This document shows, in pieces, positions 30,637 through 41,137 of a stretch of 64,000 nt of DNA; positions within the stretch are counted from its first letter, which is position 1, and each line of letters begins with the position of its first letter. Under the pieces are notes generated by a model that saw only the letters and a program-made list of their open reading frames with translations, was not told the DNA's origin and did not search any database. Both the position numbers and the translations under genes were made by a program. Location of the stretch: assembly GCF_002954705.1 (NCBI RefSeq), contig NZ_MSCO01000003.1, positions 298,897 through 362,896 on the forward strand, in the 5' to 3' direction. The DNA is from Aliivibrio sifiae. GTDB taxonomy: Bacteria > Pseudomonadota > Gammaproteobacteria > Enterobacterales > Vibrionaceae.

Positions 30637-31572
30637 ATGAAAGTTGCTGTTATTGGCGCCGCAGGAGGCATCGGACAAGCGTTAGCATTACTTCTTAAGA
30701 ATCGATTACCAGCAGGATCTGATCTTGCTCTTTATGATATTGCTCCTGTAACACCTGGTGTTGCTGCGGATCTTAGCCATATCCCAACACCGGTTTCTAT
30801 TAAAGGTTATTGTGGTGAGGATCCAACACCAGCTCTTGATAACGCCGATGTGGTTTTAATTTCTGCTGGTGTTGCTCGTAAACCAGGAATGGATCGTTCA
30901 GATCTTTTCAATATTAATGCCGGTATTGTTAAGTCATTAGCTGAAAAAATTGCAGTGACTTGCCCAAATGCATGTATAGGCATTATTACTAATCCGGTAA
31001 ATACAACAGTAGCAATTGCCGCTGAAGTATTAAAGAAAGCGGGTGTATACGATAAGAATAAGCTATTTGGTGTCACGACATTGGATGTGATCCGCTCTGA
31101 AACATTTGTAGCTGAGTTGAAAGATAAAGATCCAGGTGAGATCCGTGTACCTGTTATTGGTGGTCACTCTGGCGTAACAATTCTTCCTCTTCTTTCTCAA
31201 GTTGAAGGTGTTGAGTTCACTGCTGAAGAAGTTGCTGCATTAACTCCACGCATTCAAAATGCGGGTACTGAAGTAGTAGAAGCAAAAGCGGGTGGTGGTT
31301 CTGCAACGCTTTCAATGGGTCAAGCAGCATGTCGTTTTGGTTTATCACTAGTTAAAGCGCTTAGCGGTGAGAAAGGTGTTGTTGAATGTGCTTATGTTGA
31401 AGGTGACGGTGAGCATGCTCGTTTCTTTGCGCAACCAATTTTACTTGGTAAAAATGGGGTTGAAGAGATTCAGTCTTATGGTGAGTTGAGCGCATTTGAA
31501 CAAGAAGCACTTGATAGCATGCTAGAAACGCTACAAGCAGATATTAAAATTGGTGAAGAGTTCGTTAAATAA
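30637..31572 (+). CDS. mdh: Malate dehydrogenase
   Basis: 311 residues (E. coli 312). It interconverts malate and oxaloacetate with NAD in the TCA cycle. The dinucleotide-binding N-terminus [20 protein letters not shown], the substrate arginine region [12 protein letters not shown] and the catalytic histidine in [13 protein letters not shown] are intact. CAAGGAGAAC precedes the ATG. It is monocistronic, closed by a strong terminator. Confidence 0.98.
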   Translation: MKVAVIGAAGGIGQALALLLKNRLPAGSDLALYDIAPVTPGVAADLSHIPTPVSIKGYCGEDPTPALDNADVVLISAGVARKPGMDRSDLFNINAGIVKSLAEKIAVTCPNACIGIITNPVNTTVAIAAEVLKKAGVYDKNKLFGVTTLDVIRSETFVAELKDKDPGEIRVPVIGGHSGVTILPLLSQVEGVEFTAEEVAALTPRIQNAGTEVVEAKAGGGSATLSMGQAACRFGLSLVKALSGEKGVVECAYVEGDGEHARFFAQPILLGKNGVEEIQSYGELSAFEQEALDSMLETLQADIKIGEEFVK

Positions 31573-31596
31573 TACCAATTAGAGTTATTAAAAGAG

Positions 31597-31628
31597 AAAA
31601 GGCAGATAGTTATTTATCTGCCTTTTTT
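31597..31628 (+). terminator. Terminator after mdh
   Basis: AAAAGGCAGATA pairs with TATCTGCCTTTT around a short loop and ends in six T residues. It lies between convergent mdh and ispB. Confidence 0.92.
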
Positions 31629-31654
31629 ATTTTCTTATTTTTAAGCGTAAAGTG

Positions 31655-32626
31655 TTATTTACTGCGTTTAACGGCTAAGTGCGCTAACGCTTTTAATGCT
31701 TCTTTATATTCAGATTCGGGTAATATAGTTAACTCTGCAATTGCTTTATCTGCTTCTTCATCTGCTTTTTGTTTTGTATATTCTAATGATCCCACTTCTT
31801 TCATACAAGCAAGGATAGGCTCTAATTTATCTATGCCATTTCCTTTTTCTATTGCTTCACGGATCATTGCTGCTTGTTCTTCATTACCATTATTCATAGC
31901 ATGTAATAAAGGAAGTGTTGGTTTACCCTCAGCAAGATCGTCACCGACATTTTTACCCATGTCTTCGCCATCTGAAGTGTAATCCATCACGTCGTCGATC
32001 AATTGGAAAGCCGTGCCTAAATATTTACCGTAATTTTGTAGTGCTGTTTCGATTTCTAATGGAGCGTTATTTAGGAGCGCGCCGATCTGAGTCGCCGCTT
32101 CAAATAAGCGAGCAGTTTTAGAATAGATTACTTGCATGTAACTTTCTTCGGTCGTATTAGGATCGTTGCAGTTCATTAATTGAAGAACTTCACCCTCAGC
32201 GATCACATTAACTGATTCACTCATTAAACTAAGGATCTTAATGGATCCTAAGCTTGTCATCATTTGGAATGAGCGAGTGTAAATAAAATCGCCAACGAGT
32301 ACACTTGCGGCATTACCAAATTCAGCATTAGCCGTCGCTTTACCACGACGCATATCTGATTCATCGACAACGTCATCATGAAGTAATGTTGCAGTGTGAA
32401 TAAATTCAATAAAGGCAGCTGCCATTGTGTGGTCTTTACCTTCGTATCCAAGTGCTTTTGCAGATAAAATGGCAAGCACAGGACGTAAGCGTTTTCCGCC
32501 GCCGCTTACAATGTAGAAACCAAGTTGGTTGATAAGCGCAACATCTGAATTTAGTTGGGCTAAGATAGTTTCATTTACGATTGCCATGTCATCAGCCGTG
32601 AGGGCTTGGATAGCTTTAAAATCCAT
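31655..32626 (-). CDS. ispB: Octaprenyl diphosphate synthase
   Basis: 323 residues from this ATG, identical in length to E. coli IspB. The frame continues upstream to 32779, but the start MDFKAIQALTADDMAIVNE aligns with the family and has GGAAGAATA before it. The two aspartate-rich motifs LLHDDVVDESDMRRG and QLIDDVMDYTSD bind magnesium-pyrophosphate. It makes the C40 side chain of ubiquinone and menaquinone. Divergent from rplU, the standard arrangement. Confidence 0.96.
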   Translation of the reverse strand: MDFKAIQALTADDMAIVNETILAQLNSDVALINQLGFYIVSGGGKRLRPVLAILSAKALGYEGKDHTMAAAFIEFIHTATLLHDDVVDESDMRRGKATANAEFGNAASVLVGDFIYTRSFQMMTSLGSIKILSLMSESVNVIAEGEVLQLMNCNDPNTTEESYMQVIYSKTARLFEAATQIGALLNNAPLEIETALQNYGKYLGTAFQLIDDVMDYTSDGEDMGKNVGDDLAEGKPTLPLLHAMNNGNEEQAAMIREAIEKGNGIDKLEPILACMKEVGSLEYTKQKADEEADKAIAELTILPESEYKEALKALAHLAVKRSK

Positions 32627-32786
32627 TATTCTTCCAGCAAGGTTAGGGCCTAAGTTAGGCTTTATTTTAATAAGTGATAACATAAATAATACACTAAGTT
32701 GAGGGTCGCAATACAGTCGAAAATTCCTCTCTTTTAGCCGATTGAGTATTTCGTTTATCTTTTCATCATTTTTCTTCAATTTTGGG

Positions 32787-32815
32787 TTGTCAGATTGAAA
32801 TCATTCGCGTAGAAT
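32787..32815 (+). promoter_or_regulatory. rplU-rpmA promoter
   Basis: TTGTCA (32787-32792) and TAGAAT (32810-32815) are separated by exactly 17 bp, 87 bp upstream of rplU. This is a good sigma-70 match. Confidence 0.75.
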
Positions 32816-32902
32816 CCACGCCCTATTGATGACAAGTTTAACGCACACCAAAATTGTTGAGTAAACAAATTAAATGGTAGTGCGAAAGTAGCGGAGTAAA
32901 AT

Positions 32903-33214
32903 ATGTACGCTGTTTTCCAATCTGGTGGTAAACAACACCGTGTAAGTGAAGGTCAAACTCTTCGCTTGGAAAAATTAGACGTTGAGACTGGCGCAACAGT
33001 TGATTTCGACAACGTTCTTATGATTGCTAACGGTGAAGAAATCACTGTTGGTGCACCTTTAGTAGCTGGCGGTAAAGTAACTGCGGAAGTAGTTCAGCAC
33101 GGTCGTGGCGATAAAATTAAAATCGTTAAGTTCCGTCGTCGTAAGCATTCTCGTAAGCAACAGGGCCATCGTCAATGGTTCACTGAAGTCAGAATCACTG
33201 GCATCAGCGCTTAA
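32903..33214 (+). CDS. rplU: 50S ribosomal protein L21
   Basis: 103 residues, as in E. coli, starting [20 protein letters not shown]. The C-terminal [20 protein letters not shown] block is conserved. L21 binds 23S rRNA near L20. It forms the rplU-rpmA pair upstream of cgtA, the universal bacterial order. Confidence 0.98.
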   Translation: MYAVFQSGGKQHRVSEGQTLRLEKLDVETGATVDFDNVLMIANGEEITVGAPLVAGGKVTAEVVQHGRGDKIKIVKFRRRKHSRKQQGHRQWFTEVRITGISA

Positions 33215-33231
33215 TTTAAGGAGAATAACAA

Positions 33232-33489
33232 ATGGCACATAAAAAAGCTGGCGGTTCTACTCGTAACGGCCGCGATTCAGAAAGCAAACGTCTTGGTGTT
33301 AAGCGTTTCGGTGGCGAATCTGTTCTTGCAGGTAACATCATCGTACGTCAACGTGGTACTAAATTCCACGCTGGTACTAACGTAGGCATCGGTAAAGACC
33401 ACACTCTATTCGCTCTATCTGAAGGTAAAGTGAAGTTTGAAGTTAAAGGTCCTAAAAACCGTAAATTCGTTTCTATCGACGCTGAATAA
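33232..33489 (+). CDS. rpmA: 50S ribosomal protein L27
   Basis: 85 residues starting [20 protein letters not shown], without the N-terminal extension that is cleaved in Firmicutes. Its N-terminal tail reaches the peptidyl-transferase centre. It follows rplU by 17 bp and is closed by a terminator before cgtA. Confidence 0.98.
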   Translation: MAHKKAGGSTRNGRDSESKRLGVKRFGGESVLAGNIIVRQRGTKFHAGTNVGIGKDHTLFALSEGKVKFEVKGPKNRKFVSIDAE

Positions 33490-33510
33490 TCGTTTTTAAA
33501 AACTAATTTT

Positions 33511-33541
33511 AAAAGCCCTGCCACTTGGCGGGGCTTTTTAT
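33511..33541 (+). terminator. Terminator after rpmA
   Basis: AAAAGCCCTGCC pairs with GGCGGGGCTTTT across an ACTT loop (one G-T wobble), followed by T residues. cgtA, 231 bp further on, therefore probably has its own promoter. Confidence 0.92.
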
Positions 33542-33739
33542 TTATGGATAGTCACCAGTTAATTATTTTGTCGTTTATACTTATTTTAGGTTGGTATAAC
33601 TAATGAGTTTAAATGCTAGAATACTTACCTAGTGACTATATTGATATATTACGTAGCGTAAAGATCATAGAAGATCCACTCTCATAATGTCATTTTGATT
33701 TGCAGTAAATAATCTGTATCAGAATAGAACAGTTAATGA

Positions 33740-34945
<1,206 letters not shown>

Positions 34946-34968
34946 ATCTTAATCAAGATAATTATTAT

Positions 34969-34997
34969 AAAAAACCGCACTTGTTGCGGTTTTTTTT
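34969..34997 (+). terminator. Terminator after obgE
   Basis: AAAACCGCA pairs with TGCGGTTTT around CTTGT, followed by a long T-run. Confidence 0.93.
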
Positions 34998-35068
34998 ATT
35001 TAGGTCATTAAAGATAGAAATGAATAGCATAGAATAGAGGATTCATTTAGTTAACTATTACGAATAAA

Positions 35069-35836
35069 ATGGACGAAAAACAAAGGGAAATATCACGTTT
35101 AGTCGCTAAAGCTGGGCAGATGTTACTTCAGCATGGTGCTGAAAGTAGTTTAGTATCAGATGTTAGTCGACGATTAGGACTTGCAGTAGGTGCGGATGAT
35201 GTTGAAATTTCATTATCAGCCAGCTCACTTGTTATCACAACAATGATTGATGAACATTGTATGACAACTGCCCGAAGAGCGCCTGATCGTGGGATTAACA
35301 TGCGAGCGGTCACTGAGATTCAAAGGATCTGCATTATGTCTGAAAAGGGCTTGTTAGATCGTCATGAAGCTGCAGTAAAATTAGATGCTATTAGCCCTGA
35401 AAGATACAATCGTTGGTTGGTGGTTGTTATGATCGGACTTTCTTGTGCTAGTTTTAGCCGATTGGCTGGCGGTGATTGGCCAGTATTTATGATGACATTT
35501 CTTGCTTCTTCTCTCGGTATGATTGTGAGACAAGAGATTGGACATCGACATTTTAATCCCTTACTTAACTTTGGCATCACAGCTTTTGTTACCACTCTTA
35601 TTTCTTCTCAAGCTGTTATTTACAATATTGGTAATATCCCTTTTCTCGCAATGGCCTCGTCCGTTTTGATGTTAGTTCCTGGCTTCCCGTTAATTAATGC
35701 TGTGGCTGATATGGTGAAAGGCTACGTAAATATGGGAATAGCACGCTGGACATTTGCCACCTTACTTACTTTATCAACCAGTATCGGTATTGTTGGTGCA
35801 ATGAATTTAGTCGGTGTATGGGGATGGATTAATTGA
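35069..35836 (+). CDS. yjjP: ThrE-family exporter subunit YjjP
   Basis: 255 residues (E. coli YjjP 256) of the DUF1212/ThrE family. A soluble N-terminal part (GQMLLQHGAESSLVSDVSRR) precedes about five membrane segments; the block VPGFPLINAVADMVKGYVN is the family hallmark. With YjjB it forms a split ThrE-type exporter; E. coli YjjPB exports succinate. The stop overlaps the yjjB ATG (TGATG), implying coupled translation. Substrate here is inferred only. Confidence 0.9.
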   Translation: MDEKQREISRLVAKAGQMLLQHGAESSLVSDVSRRLGLAVGADDVEISLSASSLVITTMIDEHCMTTARRAPDRGINMRAVTEIQRICIMSEKGLLDRHEAAVKLDAISPERYNRWLVVVMIGLSCASFSRLAGGDWPVFMMTFLASSLGMIVRQEIGHRHFNPLLNFGITAFVTTLISSQAVIYNIGNIPFLAMASSVLMLVPGFPLINAVADMVKGYVNMGIARWTFATLLTLSTSIGIVGAMNLVGVWGWIN

Positions 35837-36327
35837 TGAATAGTGTAGCGATGAGTTCTTTTTTTGATTTATTTATAGCGTTATTAAACGATATGTTTTT
35901 TGCAATGATCCCTGCTGTTGGTTTTGCTCTGGTTTTTAATGTTCCAGTGAAAGCATTAAAATATTGTGCAATTGGTGGAGCGATTGGCCATGGAACTCGA
36001 TTTTTATTAATGCATTATGGAGCACCATTAGAGTGGGCAACGTTATGTGCTGCAACAACGGTAGGTATGATTGGGGTACACTGGTCACATCGTTTTCTTG
36101 CCCACCCTAAAGTATTTACAGTCGCAGCCTTAATTCCTATGATCCCTGGTGTATTTGCCTTTAAAGCGATGATCGCAGTGGTAGAAATTAACCATCTTGG
36201 TTATTCTCCAGAATTATGGGCCATGATGATTGATAACTTAGTGAAAACGTTATTTACCATTGCTGCATTAGCAATTGGCCTTGCTATGCCGGGGCTGCTG
36301 TTTTACCGTAGAAAGTCGATTGTTTAA
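35836..36327 (+). CDS. yjjB: ThrE-family exporter subunit YjjB
   Basis: 163 residues from the ATG overlapping the yjjP stop; a TTG one codon earlier is less likely. Four or five hydrophobic segments and the conserved IPAVGFALVFNVPVKALKY and HPKVFTVAALIPMIPGVFAF match E. coli YjjB (157). It is the small partner of YjjP in an inner-membrane export pair. The gene lies directly upstream of folA, a vibrio-typical neighbour. Confidence 0.9.
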   Translation: MNSVAMSSFFDLFIALLNDMFFAMIPAVGFALVFNVPVKALKYCAIGGAIGHGTRFLLMHYGAPLEWATLCAATTVGMIGVHWSHRFLAHPKVFTVAALIPMIPGVFAFKAMIAVVEINHLGYSPELWAMMIDNLVKTLFTIAALAIGLAMPGLLFYRRKSIV

Positions 36328-36352
36328 GTGTTTAGTGACATAAGGAATTATT

Positions 36353-36832
36353 GTGAAAATTAGCATGATCGCCGCAATGGCAAAGAACCGAATTATTGGT
36401 GTTGATAATCAAATGCCATGGCACTTACCTGCTGATTTTGCATGGTTTAAGCAATGTACTATGGGTAAACCAATTGTGATGGGGCGTAAAACCTATGAGT
36501 CGATTGGTCGTCCTTTACCGGGTCGTTTGAACATTGTATTAAGCCGTGATGCGAACTTGAAGATCGAAGGTGTTACTTGTGTGACTTCAATTGATGAAGC
36601 GAAACAAGCCGCCAGTGATATTGAAGAGCTAATGATCATTGGTGGTGGCTCAATTTACCAAGCCTGTCTTACTGATGCTGACAAGCTGTATCTTACGTTT
36701 ATTGATGCGGATATTGATGGTGACACTCAATTCCCAGATTGGGGTGAGGGTTGGAAGCAGACTCATTCTGAAACGTATTCGAAAGATGAAAAGAATAAGT
36801 ACGATATGGAGTTTGTGGTTTTAGAACGATAG
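36353..36832 (+). CDS. folA: Dihydrofolate reductase
   Basis: 159 residues, the E. coli length. It starts at GTG with AAGGAATTATT before it. The NADPH-dependent enzyme reduces dihydrofolate to tetrahydrofolate and is the trimethoprim target. AKNRIIGVDNQMPWHLPAD includes the Met20-loop region and the catalytic aspartate (Asp28 here); GRKTYESIGRPLPGRLNIVL binds NADPH. It is convergent with apaH across a repeat-rich gap. Confidence 0.97.
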   Translation: MKISMIAAMAKNRIIGVDNQMPWHLPADFAWFKQCTMGKPIVMGRKTYESIGRPLPGRLNIVLSRDANLKIEGVTCVTSIDEAKQAASDIEELMIIGGGSIYQACLTDADKLYLTFIDADIDGDTQFPDWGEGWKQTHSETYSKDEKNKYDMEFVVLER

Positions 36833-36838
36833 AGACTA

Positions 36839-37018
36839 TACGCTGCGCTAACTAGAATCTAGAGCGCTTCGCTTCTATAAGAACAGGGTTCAGATCGCTT
36901 CGCTAGCAGAATTCAGACGTAGTCGTTGATATTTCAGCGTTTAATTCTGAACTCTACTAGGGAGTTTACGACCGATCTGAATTCTTTGCTCTTATAAGTC
37001 TCTAGTCAGTGAAGCGTA
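36839..37018. repeat. Dispersed repeat arranged as a 180-bp imperfect inverted repeat
   Basis: Between the folA and apaH stop codons the two halves are imperfect reverse complements. TACGCT-CGCT-ACTAGA on the left matches TACGCTTCACTGACTAGA read from the right, and CTATAAGAACAGGGTTCAGA matches TATAAGAGCAAAGAATTCAGA. The left half holds CGCTAACTAGAA, shared with 256-267; the right half holds TTTGCTCTTATA, also found near 62868-62879. No separate terminator is visible for either gene, so this structure may serve that role. Confidence 0.65.
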
Positions 37019-37024
37019 TCGTTT

Positions 37025-37846
37025 CTAGCTCAACGCTTTTTGAGTAAAATACTTCCCATCATCAACACGATACATCGTCATATACTCCCCCCAGACACAA
37101 CCTGTATCCAACGCTATCACGTCATTCCCTTCATACCCCATCAATGCAGCCCAGTGGCCAAATATGACTTTATGAGTCAGAGGAAGACGAGAGCTTAACT
37201 CAAACCACGGCACTAATTTATCTTTATCTTCTGATGATAAGTCTTGTGGTGGTTGTTTACAGTCCATATCTAAACTTGCGTTGTGAAGACAGAAACGCAT
37301 GCGTGTAAAAGCATTGATAATATAGCGATAGCGCTCAATACCAGTAAGATCTTCTCGCCATAAATCGGGTTGGTTTTCGTACATGTTCTCTAATAACCAA
37401 GTCCATTTATCTGATTGTAAAACCGCTTCAACTTCACGAGCGCATTTAATCGCGGTATTAATGTCCCATTGAGGAGAAATACCTGCATGAGTCATAACAA
37501 CTTTATGTTCAGTGTGAATTGCCAATAATGGCTGTTGGCGTAGCCAAGTTAATAACTCTTTGCTATCTGGAACCGAGAAAATAGGGGCTGTTTTATCTTT
37601 TTCTTTTACACGAGAAATGCCTTGAGAGACGGCAAGTAAATGCAGATCATGATTGCCAAGAATAGTAACTGCTGCTGTCCCTAATGATTTCACAAAGCGA
37701 AGGGTTTCTAATGATTTTGGACCGCGAGCGACGAGATCTCCTGTTAACCATAGTTGGTCTTTTTCTTTATCAAAGCTAACTTGGTCTAACAATAATAATA
37801 GTTCGTCTAGACATCCTTGAATATCACCTACAAAATAGGTCGCCAT
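37025..37846 (-). CDS. apaH: Bis(5'-nucleosyl)-tetraphosphatase, symmetrical
   Basis: 273 residues (E. coli ApaH 280). It hydrolyses Ap4A to two ADP and also removes Np4 caps from RNA in E. coli. The metallophosphatase motifs GDIQGCLDELLLLL, GDLVARGP, GNHDLHLL and THAGISP are all present. Upstream, the usual apaG is missing and a terminator separates it from rsmA, so apaH probably has its own promoter. Confidence 0.96.
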   Translation of the reverse strand: MATYFVGDIQGCLDELLLLLDQVSFDKEKDQLWLTGDLVARGPKSLETLRFVKSLGTAAVTILGNHDLHLLAVSQGISRVKEKDKTAPIFSVPDSKELLTWLRQQPLLAIHTEHKVVMTHAGISPQWDINTAIKCAREVEAVLQSDKWTWLLENMYENQPDLWREDLTGIERYRYIINAFTRMRFCLHNASLDMDCKQPPQDLSSEDKDKLVPWFELSSRLPLTHKVIFGHWAALMGYEGNDVIALDTGCVWGEYMTMYRVDDGKYFTQKALS

Positions 37847-37884
37847 GTCTCTTTCCTCTCATCTCATTATTAAAGCTTAGATAG

Positions 37885-37911
37885 AAAAAAGGTGACAATG
37901 AAGTCACCTTT
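37885..37911 (-). terminator. Terminator after rsmA
   Basis: AAAGGTGAC (37888-37896) pairs with GTCACCTTT (37903-37911). On the reverse strand the stem is followed by a T-run (CACCTTTTTTCT). It lies in the 96-bp gap between rsmA and apaH. Confidence 0.85.
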
Positions 37912-37942
37912 ATATTTAACTGTTATTGATTATACGCTTAAC

Positions 37943-38776
37943 TTAAGCTGATTCTTTTGATTCAGCTTGGAAGTTGTCATTTAACCAGTTTGCCATCGTT
38001 ACAAATTGTTCTAACGTTAGGTTCTCAGGACGAAGAGAAGGGTTAATACCTAATTCTTCTAGCTGTTCTTTTGTTAGCAATGCTTTAAAACAGTTACGAA
38101 TTGTTTTACGACGTTGATTAAAGCCCTCACGACATACACGGTCTAACCATTTCAGGTTTTTAGCCGGGTATGGAAGTACCTCATAAGGTACTAAGCGAAC
38201 AACCGCTGAATCCACTTTTGGTGGCGGAACAAATGCAGTTGGCGGCACTTCAAGTACAGGCATAACTTTACAGTAATATTGAGCCATTACTGTTAAGCGG
38301 CCATAAGCTTTAGTACCAGGTCCTGCAGCTAAACGGTTTACCACTTCTTTTTGTAGCATAAAGTGCATGTCTTGAATGTCTTTATGGAACTCAAAAAGAT
38401 GGAACATTAACGGTGTTGAAATGTTGTATGGCAAGTTACCAAAAATACGTAATTTATTACCTTCTTGGATAAGTTGCGTGAAGTCGAAGCGCATTGCATC
38501 GCCTTCATGAATAGTTAGTTTGCTACCCAATTCAGGGTGAGTGCGCAAACGAGCGGCTAAGTCACGGTCAAGCTCGACAACCGTAAACTTATCAACTTCA
38601 CGACCAACTGGCTCTGTGATAGCGCCAAGACCAGGACCAATTTCTACTAGGTTTTGACCTGATAAAGGGTTAATTGCAGATACGATTCCATCGATCACAT
38701 AAGGGTCATTTAAGAAGTTTTGACCAAAGCGTTTTTTCGCTTTATGGCCTAGATGGACATCATTTCTTGTACTCAT
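37943..38776 (-). CDS. rsmA: 16S rRNA dimethyladenosine transferase RsmA (KsgA)
   Basis: 277 residues (E. coli 273). It dimethylates two adjacent adenines near the 3' end of 16S rRNA during 30S maturation. [19 protein letters not shown] at the N-terminus, the SAM motif [14 protein letters not shown] and catalytic [15 protein letters not shown] are intact. Its start overlaps the pdxA stop by 4 nt, continuing the lptD-surA-pdxA-rsmA operon. Confidence 0.97.
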   Translation of the reverse strand: MSTRNDVHLGHKAKKRFGQNFLNDPYVIDGIVSAINPLSGQNLVEIGPGLGAITEPVGREVDKFTVVELDRDLAARLRTHPELGSKLTIHEGDAMRFDFTQLIQEGNKLRIFGNLPYNISTPLMFHLFEFHKDIQDMHFMLQKEVVNRLAAGPGTKAYGRLTVMAQYYCKVMPVLEVPPTAFVPPPKVDSAVVRLVPYEVLPYPAKNLKWLDRVCREGFNQRRKTIRNCFKALLTKEQLEELGINPSLRPENLTLEQFVTMANWLNDNFQAESKESA

Positions 38777-39762
38777 TTATTTTCTACCAGTTCAATTGCA
38801 TGGGTTAGTGCGGTAATAAAGCTTCCTGCATCTGCTTTTCCAGTACCTGCTAATTCCAATGCAGTACCATGGTCTACTGAGGTTCGGATAAACGGTAAAC
38901 CTAATGTGATGTTTACTGACTTTCCAAAGCCTTTGAATTTTAGCACAGGAAGTCCTTGATCGTGATACATTGCAAGTACCGCATCTGCTTCTTGTAAATA
39001 TTTATCTTGAAATAACGTGTCTGCCGGCAATGGACCAATAAGGTTCATTCCTTCTTCTTCACGCAAGTTATTTAATGCTGGGGCTATGATATCAATTTCT
39101 TCACGTCCAAGACAGCCATCTTCGCCTGCATGTGGATTTAATCCACAGACAAAAATGGATGGGTTAGCAATTCCAAACTTGGTGATAAGATCTTGATGTA
39201 AGATTCGAGTAACTTGTTTTAAGCGATCCGCTGTAATGGCCTTGGCAACATAAGCAAGAGGTATGTGAGTAGTTACTAACGCAACACGTAACCCTTTTGT
39301 CGCTAGCATCATTACAACTTGCTGTGTATTGGATTGCTCAGCAAAAAATTCAGTGTGGCCACTAAAGGCAACACCTGCACGGTTGATAACGCCTTTATGC
39401 ACAGGACCAGTTACGACTGCGTCAAATTCACCGTCCATATTACCTTGTGCTGCTCGACGCAAGGTATCAAGAACATAATGACCATTGGCTTCATTTAGCT
39501 CACCTGCAACGACATCGTCATTCAATTCGATATTATCGACAATTAAAGATCCTGCCTTATGCATTTTTGCTGGTTCATGAGCGTTGTAGTCTTCAATAGC
39601 AATATTAATACCGAGCAGTTTGGCTCTCTGCTTTAGTGCGTTTTTATTACCACAAATAACTAATTGGTGAGGCCAATCTTGTTGTGCAATAGTTAAAACA
39701 AGATCTGGTCCGATACCTGCAGGTTCTCCTGGAGTAACTGCGATACGCTTAATCTTATTCAT
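38773..39762 (-). CDS. pdxA: 4-hydroxythreonine-4-phosphate dehydrogenase
   Basis: 329 residues from this ATG, the E. coli length. The frame runs 28 codons further upstream inside surA, but [20 protein letters not shown] is the family N-terminus. It oxidises 4-phosphohydroxy-L-threonine in pyridoxal phosphate synthesis. Metal-ligand histidines lie in [22 protein letters not shown] and [12 protein letters not shown]. It overlaps the surA stop by 8 nt. Confidence 0.97.
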   Translation of the reverse strand: MNKIKRIAVTPGEPAGIGPDLVLTIAQQDWPHQLVICGNKNALKQRAKLLGINIAIEDYNAHEPAKMHKAGSLIVDNIELNDDVVAGELNEANGHYVLDTLRRAAQGNMDGEFDAVVTGPVHKGVINRAGVAFSGHTEFFAEQSNTQQVVMMLATKGLRVALVTTHIPLAYVAKAITADRLKQVTRILHQDLITKFGIANPSIFVCGLNPHAGEDGCLGREEIDIIAPALNNLREEEGMNLIGPLPADTLFQDKYLQEADAVLAMYHDQGLPVLKFKGFGKSVNITLGLPFIRTSVDHGTALELAGTGKADAGSFITALTHAIELVENK

Positions 39763-41068
39763 TATTTTCTTCACCATTATCATCTTGTAGAATTTCAACA
39801 TAAGCACTTGCACGGATTTCTTGTAGCCAAGCCCCGGCTTCTTCATTAAATTTACGACTCATTAGGATGCGATAAGCTTTGTTTTTCATTGCGGCATCAG
39901 TTCTATCGACTTGGCGACGCTCTAATACTTCAACAATGTGCCAACCATGAACCGTTTTAAATGGTGCGCTGATTTGATCTACAGGCAGTGTTTCTACTTG
40001 ATGTTTAAATTCAGGTACGTATAAATCAGGAGTTTGAAAACCTAGCTCACCATCTCTTGCCGCTGAGCCTGGATCTTGGCTATAGCGTTTAGCCATTTCA
40101 CCAAAAGTAGAATTACCCGCTTTTATGTCTGCGATAATATTATTTAATTGGCGCTTTGCACCTTCATCACTCATGATTACTGAGGTTTTGATCAGGATAT
40201 GGCGCGCATTTACTTCGGTAACTGCAATCGTTTCAAGTCCCTTTACATCATCAATCTTAAGAATATGAAAACCTACGCCTGAGCGGAAAGGACCGATAAT
40301 GCTATTCTTTCCTTCTCCTGTGATCTGGTCGGCAAAAATGGTCGGCATTTCTTCTTTTCGCATCCAACCCCAATCTCCACCTTGCAGAGCTTTAGGACCT
40401 TTTGAGTAGGTGTATGCCATAGTGGAAAAATCTGCACCTTGCTTTAAACGCTCAGTTAAATCTTTAGCCTGTTGTTCTACCGCTTCTTTATCCGCTTGGG
40501 TCGCGCCATCTTCTGTTCTTAGTTGAATGTGACTAATTTTGTATTGAACCGTTGCTTGTGTTTCTTCAGACAGTAATAAAGCAAGGCTTTCTACTTCTTG
40601 AGGAAGAATATTAATACGACGACGAACTTGTGCGTTTCGAGCTTCACTTGCTGCAATCTCCTTACGGATTTGTTCACGAAAACTTGCATACGGTAGCCCT
40701 TGAGCTGCTGTTTTTTGTTGTAACTGCGCAAGAGTCATGTTGTTTTCTTTTGCAATGCCTTTTAGTGCTTCTTCTAAACGAGTGTCGTCAATTCTAATCC
40801 CCATTTTTTCTGCTTGTTGGCTTTGAATGGTATCTACAATTAGTTTTTCAAGTACTTGTTCGCGAAGTACTGATTCTTCAGGTAATGGTTGGTTTTTTTC
40901 CTGAGCGTTAATTTTTACTGTTTTAATTGATGTGTCGATATCACTTTGAAGGACAACACCTTCATTAACAATGGCAACAACTCGGTCTAATTCGACAGGA
41001 GCAGCTTGTACATTTATAGCTAGCATCATTAATAGAGTGCTAATAAATGGAAATTTCCAGTTTTTCAT
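39755..41068 (-). CDS. surA: Periplasmic chaperone and peptidyl-prolyl isomerase SurA
   Basis: 437 residues from the ATG preceded by TTGGATGACACT (E. coli 428); an earlier in-frame start would put 18 residues before the signal peptide and is rejected. The signal sequence ends at AINVQA-AP. Then comes the N-terminal chaperone domain ([15 protein letters not shown]) and two parvulin domains, one with [16 protein letters not shown] and one with [17 protein letters not shown]. It escorts outer-membrane proteins to the BAM complex. Between lptD and pdxA. Confidence 0.97.
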   Translation of the reverse strand: MKNWKFPFISTLLMMLAINVQAAPVELDRVVAIVNEGVVLQSDIDTSIKTVKINAQEKNQPLPEESVLREQVLEKLIVDTIQSQQAEKMGIRIDDTRLEEALKGIAKENNMTLAQLQQKTAAQGLPYASFREQIRKEIAASEARNAQVRRRINILPQEVESLALLLSEETQATVQYKISHIQLRTEDGATQADKEAVEQQAKDLTERLKQGADFSTMAYTYSKGPKALQGGDWGWMRKEEMPTIFADQITGEGKNSIIGPFRSGVGFHILKIDDVKGLETIAVTEVNARHILIKTSVIMSDEGAKRQLNNIIADIKAGNSTFGEMAKRYSQDPGSAARDGELGFQTPDLYVPEFKHQVETLPVDQISAPFKTVHGWHIVEVLERRQVDRTDAAMKNKAYRILMSRKFNEEAGAWLQEIRASAYVEILQDDNGEENNE

Positions 41069-41137
41069 AGTGTCATCCAAGAGTAAGGAGCATGAAATGC
41101 CTTTAGGGAAACAGCATTCCATGTATATCCATATAAA

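Noticed and set aside
32627-32779. N-terminal extension of ispB
   Set aside because: The extra 51 residues do not resemble the family, and the ATG at 32626 gives the exact E. coli length with a good ribosome-binding site.
39763-39846. N-terminal extension of pdxA inside surA
   Set aside because: The 28 extra residues lie within the end of surA and are not part of the family; the ATG at 39762 fits the known start.
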